Shown piece after piece: positions 56,434 to 64,000 of a stretch of DNA of 64,000 bases. Below the pieces are notes generated by a model. The model saw only the letters and a program-made list of their open reading frames with translations. It was not told where the DNA came from and ran no database searches. This DNA is from JAVWMQ01 sp036646055. Lineage in GTDB: Bacteria > Bacillota > Clostridia > Peptostreptococcales > Anaerovoracaceae. Within the stretch, counting starts at the first letter, position 1. Each line of letters opens with the position of its first letter. The translations under genes were made by a program, and so were the position numbers. The stretch is taken from contig JAVXMY010000002.1 in NCBI GenBank assembly GCA_036646055.1, positions 248,001-312,000 of the forward strand. The letters are read 5' to 3'.

Positions 56434-58893
56434 TTAATTTTCTTCTTCAATTTCCTCTTGGATTACTTTTGCCATTGAAATTAATTCAGTACCCGCTGTT
56501 ACCTTCATAATTTTAACACCCTGTGTTGCTCTTCCAAGCTTAGATACTTCTTTCGCTCTGATTCTAATAATGATTCCGCTTGAATTAATAAGCAATACTT
56601 CATCTTCATTATCAACAACCATTGCACCAATTAGTTCTCCAGTTCTCTTAAACTTACTCTTATCGTAAGTTAAAATACCTTTGCCACCTCTTACTTGAAC
56701 TTTGTATTCTTCAACTGGAGTTCTTTTACCATAACCTTTAGATGTGACTACTAGTAGTTCCTCATCTTTAGATACCAATTCCATAGATACAACTTCATCA
56801 CCTTGGTCAAGCTTAATAGCTCTAACTCCGCCTGCAGCTCTACCCATTGGTCTTACATCATGTTCACTAAATCTAATACTCTTGCCCTGTTTAGTAACTA
56901 TGATTACATTATCTTCTCCTGATGTTTCTCTTACTGAAATCAGTTCATCTCCATCCTTAAGTTTAATTGCAATTAAACCGTTTTTACGATTTGTATCAAA
57001 TGCACTTAATGATGTTTTCTTAATAACACCGTTTTTAGTAATTGAAATTAAGAATTTATCATCTTCAAACTTCTTAATTGGAATAACTGCGTTAATTCTT
57101 TCTCTTTGAAGTAGATTTAAGAAATTAACAGCTGGTGTTCCCTTGGCAGTTCTTGTTGCTTCTGGAATTTCATAAGCCTTAATCTTGTGAGCTTTACCAT
57201 AGTTTGTAAAGAACATTAAGTAATCATGAGTTGATGTCATAATTAAATCTTTTACGAAGTCATTTTCTCTAGTTGTAAGTCCTGCTATACCTCTTCCGCC
57301 TCTTTTTTGAGTCTTATAAGTATCTGTTGGTATTCTCTTTAGATAACCTAAATGAGTAAGAGTAATAGCAACCTGTTCTTCTTCGATTAAATCCTCATCT
57401 TCTAAATCATCAATAGAATTTATAATTTGAGTTCTTCTTTCGTCTCCATATTTATTTTTAATTTCAAGCATTTCTTCTTTAACAACGCCCATAAGTTTCT
57501 TCTCATCTGCAAGAAGAGAATTGAAATATGCTATTTTTTCTTGTAACTCTGCATATTCATTTTCTATTTTTTCTCTTTCTAATCCTTGTAATCTAGCAAG
57601 TCTCATATCTAAAATAGCTTGAGCCTGAATATCACTTAGTCCAAATGTTTCAACTAGCTTTTCTTTTGCGTCATTATATGAACTTCTAATTATCTTAATA
57701 ATTTCATCTATATTATCTAATGCAATTCTTAATCCTTCAAGTAGATGAGCTCTAGCTTCAGCCTTCTTTAAATCAAAAATCGTTCTTCTAGTCATTACAT
57801 CCTTCTGATGTTTTAAGAATTCATTTAATATTTCATATAGATTTAAAACTTTTGGTTCTCCATTTACAAGTGCTAGCATAATCATGCTATAACTGTCTTG
57901 TAGTTGAGTATGTTTATATAGCCTGTTTAATGTAATCTGTGGATTTGCATCCTTCTTTAATTCGATTACAATTCTCATTCCCTGTCTATTAGATTCATCT
58001 CTAATTGTTGAAATACCTTCGACTTTTTTATCTCTAACAAGCATAGCAATTTTTTCTATAAGTCTAGACTTGTTAACCTGAAAAGGAATTTCAGTTACAA
58101 CTATCTGAGTTCTTCCTCTTTTAGTTTCTTCTATTTCAACTTTAGAACGAACAACGACTTTGCCCTGTCCTGTTCTATAAGCTTCCTTTGCGCTGTTTTT
58201 GCCCATGATTACAGCCCCTGTTGGGAAATCTGGTGCTTTAACAATTTCAATTAAATCTTCTACTGTTGCATCATCATTATCAATCATGTAAGTTGCTGCA
58301 TCTATAACTTCACAAATATTATGTGGAGGAATTGATGTTGCCATACCTACAGCTATACCATTTGATCCATTAACCAAAAGGTTTGGAATTTTAGCTGGTA
58401 ATACTGATGGTTCTTGTTCTTCTTCATCAAAGTTTGGAACAAAATCTACAGTTTCCTTTTCAATATCCTTTAGCATCTGTAATGCAAAAGGTGTCATTCT
58501 AGCTTCTGTATAACGCATTGCCGCTGCGCCATCACCGTCTACTGACCCGAAGTTTCCGTGGCCGTCAACTAACATATATCTAGTACTAAAATCTTGTGCA
58601 AGTCTTACCATTGCATCATAAATTGAACTGTCACCATGAGGGTGATATTTACCCATTACTTCACCAACAATACGGGCTGACTTCTTATGTGGTTTGTCTG
58701 GTGTATTTCCAAGTTCGCTCATTCCAAAAAGAATTCTTCTATGTACTGGTTTCAATCCATCTCTTACATCAGGAAGGGCTCTTCCTACGATTACACTCAT
58801 TGCATAATCCATGTATGAATTTTTCATTTCACTATGTATTTCGTGTTGTATTAATCTATGGTCTTCAGTCTGTTTTTCTATTTCTTTACTCAT
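56434..58893 (-). CDS. gyrA: DNA gyrase subunit A
   Basis: 819 residues. Catalytic Tyr128 in RYTEARMT, the QRDR stretch HPHGDSSIYDAM (Ser89 and Asp93 at the resistance positions, both wild type in appearance), the GyrA box QKRGGRG in the C-terminal beta-pinwheel, and the N-terminal MKNSYMDYAMSVIVGRALPDVRDG. Cuts and passes DNA with GyrB. Located after gyrB in the origin cluster. AGGAGGGCAATA precedes the ATG. Confidence 0.98.
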   Translation of the reverse strand: MSKEIEKQTEDHRLIQHEIHSEMKNSYMDYAMSVIVGRALPDVRDGLKPVHRRILFGMSELGNTPDKPHKKSARIVGEVMGKYHPHGDSSIYDAMVRLAQDFSTRYMLVDGHGNFGSVDGDGAAAMRYTEARMTPFALQMLKDIEKETVDFVPNFDEEEQEPSVLPAKIPNLLVNGSNGIAVGMATSIPPHNICEVIDAATYMIDNDDATVEDLIEIVKAPDFPTGAVIMGKNSAKEAYRTGQGKVVVRSKVEIEETKRGRTQIVVTEIPFQVNKSRLIEKIAMLVRDKKVEGISTIRDESNRQGMRIVIELKKDANPQITLNRLYKHTQLQDSYSMIMLALVNGEPKVLNLYEILNEFLKHQKDVMTRRTIFDLKKAEARAHLLEGLRIALDNIDEIIKIIRSSYNDAKEKLVETFGLSDIQAQAILDMRLARLQGLEREKIENEYAELQEKIAYFNSLLADEKKLMGVVKEEMLEIKNKYGDERRTQIINSIDDLEDEDLIEEEQVAITLTHLGYLKRIPTDTYKTQKRGGRGIAGLTTRENDFVKDLIMTSTHDYLMFFTNYGKAHKIKAYEIPEATRTAKGTPAVNFLNLLQRERINAVIPIKKFEDDKFLISITKNGVIKKTSLSAFDTNRKNGLIAIKLKDGDELISVRETSGEDNVIIVTKQGKSIRFSEHDVRPMGRAAGGVRAIKLDQGDEVVSMELVSKDEELLVVTSKGYGKRTPVEEYKVQVRGGKGILTYDKSKFKRTGELIGAMVVDNEDEVLLINSSGIIIRIRAKEVSKLGRATQGVKIMKVTAGTELISMAKVIQEEIEEEN

Positions 58894-58907
58894 TATTGCC
58901 CTCCTTC

Positions 58908-60851
58908 CTATATGTCTAAGTTTTTAACGTATTTAGCGTTTTCTTCAATAAATTTCTTCCTTGGTGGGACTTTGTCTCCCATTAATGTTGTAAATATTGA
59001 ATCTGCCGCAGCTATATCTTCTAATGTTATTTGTACTAATGTTCTAGTTTCAAAGTTCATTGTTGTTTCCCAAAGCTGGTCATAGTCCATTTCACCTAGA
59101 CCCTTGTATCTCTGAATTGATACTTTGCCTGGATCTTCTGCTATTTCTGCAAGTTTCTTTTCTTGCTCTTTATCTGAATATGTGTAATATTCCTTATTTC
59201 CTTTTTTAATTTTGAACAGTGGTGGCTGTGCAGCGTATACATACCCACCTTCAATTAGTGGCGTCATATATCTATAGAAGAATGTTAATAATAATGTTCT
59301 AATATGAGATCCATCAACGTCGGCATCGGTCATTATAATAATTTTATGATATCTTAATTTTTCAATATCAAAGTCATCACCAATTCCGCATCCAAATGCT
59401 GTAATCATATTTTTAATTTCATCAGAACTTAAAATTTTATCTAATCTTGCTTTTTCTACGTTTAATATTTTACCTCTTAGTGGTAATACAGCCTGTCTTT
59501 TTCTGTCTCTACCTGATTTAGCAGATCCACCGGCTGAATCTCCTTCGACTAAGAAAATTTCTGACAATGCAGGATCTTTTTCCTGACAGTCTGAAAGTTT
59601 ACCAGGTAAGCTTAAACCGTCTAATACATTATTTTTTCTCGTAATTTCTCTTGCTTTTCTAGCAGCTTCTCTAGCTCTTGAAGCTTGAAGAGCTTTGTTC
59701 ATAATTATTTTAGCTTGAGCTGGGTTTTCTTGTAAAAATGCTGTTAAATACTCATTTGTTGTTGATTCTACAAATCCACGTATCTCACTGTTTCCTAGTT
59801 TAGCTTTAGTCTGTCCTTCAAACTGTGGGTTAGTTAATTTTACAGAAATAATGGCTGTAAGACCTTCTCTTACATCCTCTCCACTTAATGAATTATCTGA
59901 ATCCTTAATAAATTTGTTTTTCTTAGCGTAATCATTAAAAACTTTTGTTAATGCTGTCTTAAATCCAACTAAATGATATCCACCATCTGTTGTATTAATA
60001 TTATTAGCATAAGTCATAATAATTTCGTTATATCTATCTGTATACTGGAAAGCAACCTCGACTTCCATATCTCCTACGCCACTTTTATCTTTGCCTGTAG
60101 CTTCAAAATATACTATATCTTTATGAATAGCTTCTTTGTTTTCGTTTTGAAAAGCCACATATTCCTTAATACCACCTTCGTAGTGGAATACTTCTTTTTT
60201 CTTTTTATCTCCTCTTTCGTCAGTAAGAGTAATTTTGATACCCTTATTTAAGAAAGCCATTTCTCTTAATCTAAATTGAAGAGTTGAGTAGTCAAAAACT
60301 GTCTCCTCAAAAATTTCTTCATCTGGCCAGAATACTGTTGTTGAACCAGTTCTTCTACTTTCGCCAATAATACTCATATCATCAACTTTTTTACCCTTTT
60401 CAAAGGCTAATTTATAAACGTTTCCGTTTCTCTTTACTTCTACTTCCATTCTTTTTGAAAGGGCATTAACAACTGATGCACCTACACCATGAAGTCCTCC
60501 GGATACTTTGTATCCTCCTCCTCCAAACTTACCTCCAGCATGTAAAACTGTGTGGATAACTTCTACAGCAGGTACTCCCATTTTAGGATGCATATCTACA
60601 GGCATACCTCTACCATCATCTTCTACTTTTATAGAATTATCTTCCTGTATGGTTACCTTAATATTTTTACAAAAACCAGCTAAAGCTTCATCTACACTAT
60701 TGTCTACTATTTCATAAACTAAGTGATGAAGCCCTTTTTCTCCTGTTGATCCAATATACATACCTGGTCTTTTTCTTACAGGATCTAATCCTTCTAAAAC
60801 TTGGATTTGCTCTGCGTCATAATTACCATTCTGCTTTATTTCTTCTGCCAT
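58908..60851 (-). CDS. gyrB: DNA gyrase subunit B
   Basis: 647 residues: GHKL ATPase (VRKRPGMYIGSTGEKGLHHLVYEIVDNSVDEA, DDGRGMPVD, GVGASVVNAL), transducer, and TOPRIM with LVEGDSAGGSAKSGRDRKRQA and IIMTDADVDGSHIRTLLLTF. Own strong promoter upstream. GAAAGGGTGGATTAAT precedes the ATG. 14 nt separate it from gyrA. Confidence 0.98.
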   Translation of the reverse strand: MAEEIKQNGNYDAEQIQVLEGLDPVRKRPGMYIGSTGEKGLHHLVYEIVDNSVDEALAGFCKNIKVTIQEDNSIKVEDDGRGMPVDMHPKMGVPAVEVIHTVLHAGGKFGGGGYKVSGGLHGVGASVVNALSKRMEVEVKRNGNVYKLAFEKGKKVDDMSIIGESRRTGSTTVFWPDEEIFEETVFDYSTLQFRLREMAFLNKGIKITLTDERGDKKKKEVFHYEGGIKEYVAFQNENKEAIHKDIVYFEATGKDKSGVGDMEVEVAFQYTDRYNEIIMTYANNINTTDGGYHLVGFKTALTKVFNDYAKKNKFIKDSDNSLSGEDVREGLTAIISVKLTNPQFEGQTKAKLGNSEIRGFVESTTNEYLTAFLQENPAQAKIIMNKALQASRAREAARKAREITRKNNVLDGLSLPGKLSDCQEKDPALSEIFLVEGDSAGGSAKSGRDRKRQAVLPLRGKILNVEKARLDKILSSDEIKNMITAFGCGIGDDFDIEKLRYHKIIIMTDADVDGSHIRTLLLTFFYRYMTPLIEGGYVYAAQPPLFKIKKGNKEYYTYSDKEQEKKLAEIAEDPGKVSIQRYKGLGEMDYDQLWETTMNFETRTLVQITLEDIAAADSIFTTLMGDKVPPRKKFIEENAKYVKNLDI

Positions 60852-60910
60852 ATATTAATCCACCCTTTCTTACTTAAATTTGTGGTTTTTTTGTTTTTCT
60901 ACAATATATT

Positions 60911-60939
60911 ATTATACTCCATTTTGCCATTTTTTGCAA
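60911..60939 (-). promoter_or_regulatory. Promoter of gyrB-gyrA
   Basis: On the minus strand TTGCAA (60934-60939), 17 bp, TATAAT (60911-60916), about 60 nt before gyrB. Confidence 0.8.
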
Positions 60940-60941
60940 AC

Positions 60942-62045
60942 TTAAAGTTCTATTTCAGTATATGCCCCTTTATTTATTTTTACTACTCTACCATGGCTAA
61001 TTTCATCCATTACATCAGGCATTAAATCTGTTGTTGTAATAAATATCTGCACATCTTTTAATGATGATATTAAATAATTTTGTCTATCACTATCTAGCTC
61101 CGACATAACATCATCTAGTAGAAGAACTGGATTATCATTTTTTTCCCTTTTAATTAATTCTATTTCAGAGAGTTTCAAAGATAAGGCTGCAGTTCTTTGT
61201 TGACCTTGAGATCCATATTTTCTAGCATCTATATTATTTATTAAAACTTTTATATCATCCTTATGTGGACCCTTATTGGTAATCCTTGTTTGTTTATCTA
61301 AGTTCCTGTTTATAACTAATGTTTTATAAAAAATTTCTTCCTGTTTATTAATGTCTAAATCTATTGAAATATTAGGCTTATATAGTATTTCAATCTCCTC
61401 TTTTTTGCCTGTGATATTTGTGTGGATAACTTTGCTTATACTGTTGATTTCCTTAACAAATTTTCTTCTTTCTTCTATTATTTTTGATCCATATCTTGCA
61501 AGTTCTGTATCCCAAACGTCTAAATATGAGTCATCTATATATCTTTCTTTTAAATATTTATTTCTTTGAGCTAATACCTTTTTGTAATTTAATAAATTAT
61601 TATAATATGATATTTTTAGCTGACATAATTCTCTATCTATAAAATTTCTTCTTTTGGCTGGTTCTTCTTTAATAATTTTTAAATCTTCTGGACTAAATAT
61701 AACTATATATATGTTTTCCATTAATTCACTTACTTTTTTTAGAGAAACACCATTAACTTTAATTCCCTTTTTGCCAGCATTACTAATTGCTATTTCAATT
61801 TCTTCATCTTCGTTATCTTTAACATAAAAAGAAGAGATACGGCAAAATTCTCTTTCAAATTTTATCAAATCCCTATCTTTTGAGGTTCTAAATGATTTAC
61901 CCAATGAGGTTAAATAAATACTTTCTAATAAATTAGTTTTACCTGATCCATTTTCACCTAGAATAATATTAACTTTTTCATGAAAATCTATTTCTAATTG
62001 ATCATAATTTCTATAGTTTTCAAGTTTTATCTTTTTAATTTTCAT
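60942..62045 (-). CDS. recF: DNA replication and repair protein RecF
   Basis: 367 residues; ABC-type Walker A LGENGSGKTNLLESIYLT (residues about 30-47), signature KYGSQGQQRTAALSLKL and Walker B VLLLDDVMSELD are intact. Helps RecA load at gaps. The gene follows dnaN by one nucleotide, without the small S4-domain gene that often lies between them. ATG on the TAAAATGAAAATT junction. Confidence 0.97.
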   Translation of the reverse strand: MKIKKIKLENYRNYDQLEIDFHEKVNIILGENGSGKTNLLESIYLTSLGKSFRTSKDRDLIKFEREFCRISSFYVKDNEDEEIEIAISNAGKKGIKVNGVSLKKVSELMENIYIVIFSPEDLKIIKEEPAKRRNFIDRELCQLKISYYNNLLNYKKVLAQRNKYLKERYIDDSYLDVWDTELARYGSKIIEERRKFVKEINSISKVIHTNITGKKEEIEILYKPNISIDLDINKQEEIFYKTLVINRNLDKQTRITNKGPHKDDIKVLINNIDARKYGSQGQQRTAALSLKLSEIELIKREKNDNPVLLLDDVMSELDSDRQNYLISSLKDVQIFITTTDLMPDVMDEISHGRVVKINKGAYTEIEL

Positions 62046-62046
62046 T

Positions 62047-63162
62047 TTAATAGTTTGATGTAATTCTTACAGGTAATACTAAATAAACAAATTCATTTCC
62101 TTCAATAGGCTTAATTAAACAAGGACTTGTGCTTGTTCCAAACTCAAGTACTATTTCTTCATTTTCAATTGCTTTTAAAGCATCTAGTAAGTATTTTGAA
62201 TTGAAACCAATTTCAATATTATCACCGGTTTTCTCTATTATAATATCTTCTTTAACACTACCTTCTTCAGATCTTGAACTAATATTAAGTAAATTTTCTT
62301 CTATGGTACATTTAATTAAGTTGTTTTTACCTTCTTTGGCAAGTAATGAAGCTCTTTCAATACCATTAATAAATGTATTTCTATTAATAATAATACTTGT
62401 ATTATTTTCCTTAGGTAAAATATCTTTGTATTTAATAAAATCTCCTTCAATTGTTCTAGCAACAATTTTAGTATTATCAATATTTAATACAACCTTTTTA
62501 TCTCCAATAACAATATTTATATCTTCAATTGAATCAGACTCAGATAAAATCTTATAAACTTCTCCTAGTGTTTTAGCAGAAATAATTAAATTATCTTCTT
62601 CAGCATTAGTCATGGTTTCTCTACATACAGCCATTCTAAATCCATCAATGGCAACCATATTGAAGTTTTTCTTTTCCATTTCTAGTAATACACCAACTAA
62701 AACTCCTTTTGATTCATCAATACTAGCAGAAAAATAAGTTTTCTTAATCATATCTTTGAATATTTCTTTATCAAATGATAAATTACTTTTTATTTCTTTA
62801 ATATCAACTATATTTGGAAATTCATCTGTTGGAATACCTACTAAGTTAAATTCAGAGTAAGAACTTTTAATATTAATAGTTTCATCAACTAATTCAATTA
62901 ATATTTCTTCACTAGATAATTTTCTAATTATATCTGTAAATAATTTAGCATAAACAACTATTTCACCAGGAACTATAACATTAGCATTAATCTTCTTTTC
63001 TATACTTATATCTAAATCAGAAGCAGAAAAAGTAACATAACCTTCACTGTCTGCTTTAATTAATATGCCTTTTAATACAGGAATTGTTGTTCTAACAGAA
63101 ACAGCTTTAGAAACTGTATTTAATGCTTTGGATAGTACTTGTTGTGGGCATGAAAATTTCAT
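62047..63162 (-). CDS. dnaN: DNA polymerase III beta clamp
   Basis: 371 residues, standard clamp length. MKFSCPQQVLSKALNTVSKAVSVRTTIPVLKGILIKA, ISAKTLGEVYKIL, and the C-terminal VYLVLPVRITSN match DnaN. Ring-shaped processivity factor. CGGAGGACAAAAAT precedes the ATG. Downstream of the putative origin and upstream of recF. Confidence 0.98.
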   Translation of the reverse strand: MKFSCPQQVLSKALNTVSKAVSVRTTIPVLKGILIKADSEGYVTFSASDLDISIEKKINANVIVPGEIVVYAKLFTDIIRKLSSEEILIELVDETINIKSSYSEFNLVGIPTDEFPNIVDIKEIKSNLSFDKEIFKDMIKKTYFSASIDESKGVLVGVLLEMEKKNFNMVAIDGFRMAVCRETMTNAEEDNLIISAKTLGEVYKILSESDSIEDINIVIGDKKVVLNIDNTKIVARTIEGDFIKYKDILPKENNTSIIINRNTFINGIERASLLAKEGKNNLIKCTIEENLLNISSRSEEGSVKEDIIIEKTGDNIEIGFNSKYLLDALKAIENEEIVLEFGTSTSPCLIKPIEGNEFVYLVLPVRITSNY

Positions 63163-63177
63163 ATTTTTGTCCTCCGA

Positions 63178-63297
63178 GTTTTTTATTATTCTTATATTAT
63201 ATTTTAGTAGTAATAGTAGTAGGGGCTGTGGAAATGTGGAAATCTATATTCTACATTAAAATTTCAACACAACAGCCTGTGTACAACCTGTGTATAA
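63178..63297. other. Putative oriC unwinding region between dnaA and dnaN
   Basis: Plus strand, left to right: AT-rich stretch (63178-63204), six trinucleotides TAG TAG TAA TAG TAG TAG (63205-63222), spacer GGGC, then DnaA-box-like 9-mers all on one strand: TGTGGAAAT (63227-63235 and 63235-63243), TGTGTACAA (63278-63286), TGTGTATAA (63289-63297). The box consensus is TGTGGATAA. This order equals the basal origin unwinding system (boxes, GC spacer, DnaA-trios, AT-rich region) of Firmicutes. Confidence 0.8.
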
Positions 63298-63327
63298 ACT
63301 ATGGTTTTTTATTAACACCTATGTGTA

Positions 63328-64000
63328 TTAAAGTTGCATCTGATTATATAAAGTTTCTACTATTTCTTTGGTAGATGGGTTGTCATCTATATCTCTTTGT
63401 ATCTTTTCGTAAGCATGTAATACTGTTGTATGATCTCTTTTACCAAATACTTCACCAATTTTTGGAAGAGAATCATCAGTTAAATCTCTACAAAGATACA
63501 TTGCTATTTGTCTTGGATACGTAATTGCTCTTGTTTTTGTTTTTGATTCAAGGTCACTTACTTTTAAATTAAAATACGTAGCAACAGTTCTTTTAATTGA
63601 TTCACTGCTGATGATTACTTCATTTGAAGAAACTATATCCTTTAATACTTCTTTTGCAAAGGTTGGTGTTATAGGTTTACTCATCAATCTACTGAAACTT
63701 AATATTCTAGTAAAAGCACCTTCAAGTTCTCTAACATTAAATTTAATTTTTTCAGCTATTATTCCTAGAACTGCTCTTACATTATCATCTACAACGACTC
63801 CTTCACTATCTGCTTTTTTTTCTAAAATAGCCATTCTAGTTTCGTAATCCGGTGTTTTAACATCAGCAACAATGTTCCATCCAAATCTATTTCTTAATCT
63901 TTCATCTAAATTAGTTAAATCTTTTGGTGGTCTATCGCTTGTTAATATAATTTGCTTATTATTATCATAAAGAGTATTAAATGTATGGAAGAACTCTTCT
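63328..64000 (-). CDS. dnaA: Chromosomal replication initiator DnaA (C-terminal part, gene cut by the window end)
   Basis: The frame is open from the right edge to the stop at 63328 with no start inside; about 223 residues are visible. Domain III end: EEFFHTFNTLYDNNKQIILTSDRPPKDL and LDERLRNRFGWNIVAD (arginine-finger region); domain IV with the DnaA-box-binding signature GKRDHTTVLHAYEKI. The N-terminal domains and the Walker motifs lie beyond the window. The gene stop lies 31 nt from the last DnaA-box-like 9-mer. Confidence 0.98.
   Translation of the reverse strand, partial: EEFFHTFNTLYDNNKQIILTSDRPPKDLTNLDERLRNRFGWNIVADVKTPDYETRMAILEKKADSEGVVVDDNVRAVLGIIAEKIKFNVRELEGAFTRILSFSRLMSKPITPTFAKEVLKDIVSSNEVIISSESIKRTVATYFNLKVSDLESKTKTRAITYPRQIAMYLCRDLTDDSLPKIGEVFGKRDHTTVLHAYEKIQRDIDDNPSTKEIVETLYNQMQL

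Noticed and set aside
1..64000. CRISPR arrays, tRNA or rRNA genes, insertion sequences
   Set aside because: No regularly spaced repeats, tRNA-like cloverleaf ends, rRNA stretches or transposase-like frames were seen in reading the intergenic regions.

Overview
The window is AT-rich, densely packed chromosomal DNA from a low-GC Gram-positive anaerobe, most likely a clostridium. Shine-Dalgarno sites are strong (AGGAGG type), TTG and GTG starts are common, and the genes include a class B sortase, a zinc-ligand S18, a SigB/SigF-type sigma factor, a clostridial AbrB-type regulator and molybdenum hydroxylase genes. Gene content would suit the Peptostreptococcales/Anaerovoracaceae side of the Clostridia, but that placement is inference and not certain. 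Nearly every gene lies on the minus strand. The replication origin is at the right edge: dnaA (cut by the window end), dnaN, recF, gyrB and gyrA all read leftward, so the window is one replichore read away from oriC.

Layout, left to right. 1-8.7 kb: tail of a probable TetR regulator, a PhzF-like enzyme, FeoA/FeoB iron transport (FeoB has a degenerate GTPase), a CofE-like ligase, two transporters (EamA, MFS) and a CNNM/CorC membrane protein. 8.8-16.7 kb: a WYL regulator divergent from an unannotated 51-aa gene, a small alarmone synthetase, PlsC, the S13-leader type operon rplM-rpsI, thioredoxin/thioredoxin reductase, rpsF-ssb-rpsR, and a VanY-type carboxypeptidase. 16.7-21.5 kb: MerR and LytTR regulators, a nucleotidyltransferase, a DUF2148 Fe-S protein and a three-gene operon of unknowns including a phage-type YopX protein.

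21.6-34.4 kb is one functional block, all on the minus strand. It starts with an NTP transferase/ModE-like fusion, a histidine phosphatase, XdhC and a MoeA-like protein, continues with MoaC, MoaA, a MOSC-MogA fusion and the ModABC molybdate importer, and ends with a three-subunit molybdenum hydroxylase (FAD, 2Fe-2S and molybdopterin subunits). The block covers molybdate uptake, most of pterin cofactor synthesis, nucleotide addition, cofactor insertion and the enzyme itself. MoaD/MoaE, MoeB and any selenium genes are not in the window.

34.6-53.7 kb is housekeeping: an AgrC-like sensor protein with eroded ATP-binding motifs, glucose-6-phosphate isomerase, an AEC transporter, DUF1846 and DUF1934 proteins, Hsp33, a phosphohexomutase, HtrA, IspE, an Ig-like membrane protein, TadA, CvpA, sortase B, BioY behind a BirA-type operator, an NSS transporter, PrmC, DUF1385 and Rho. 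53.9-64 kb: AbrB-type regulator, TrpS, a sigma factor/anti-sigma pair, DNA gyrase, RecF, DnaN and DnaA.

The most notable non-coding element is between dnaN and dnaA (about 63178-63297): an AT-rich stretch, a run of TAG-type trinucleotides, a short G-rich spacer and a cluster of same-strand DnaA-box-like 9-mers. This is the architecture of a bacterial basal origin unwinding system. No tRNA, rRNA, CRISPR array, insertion sequence or intact prophage was seen.
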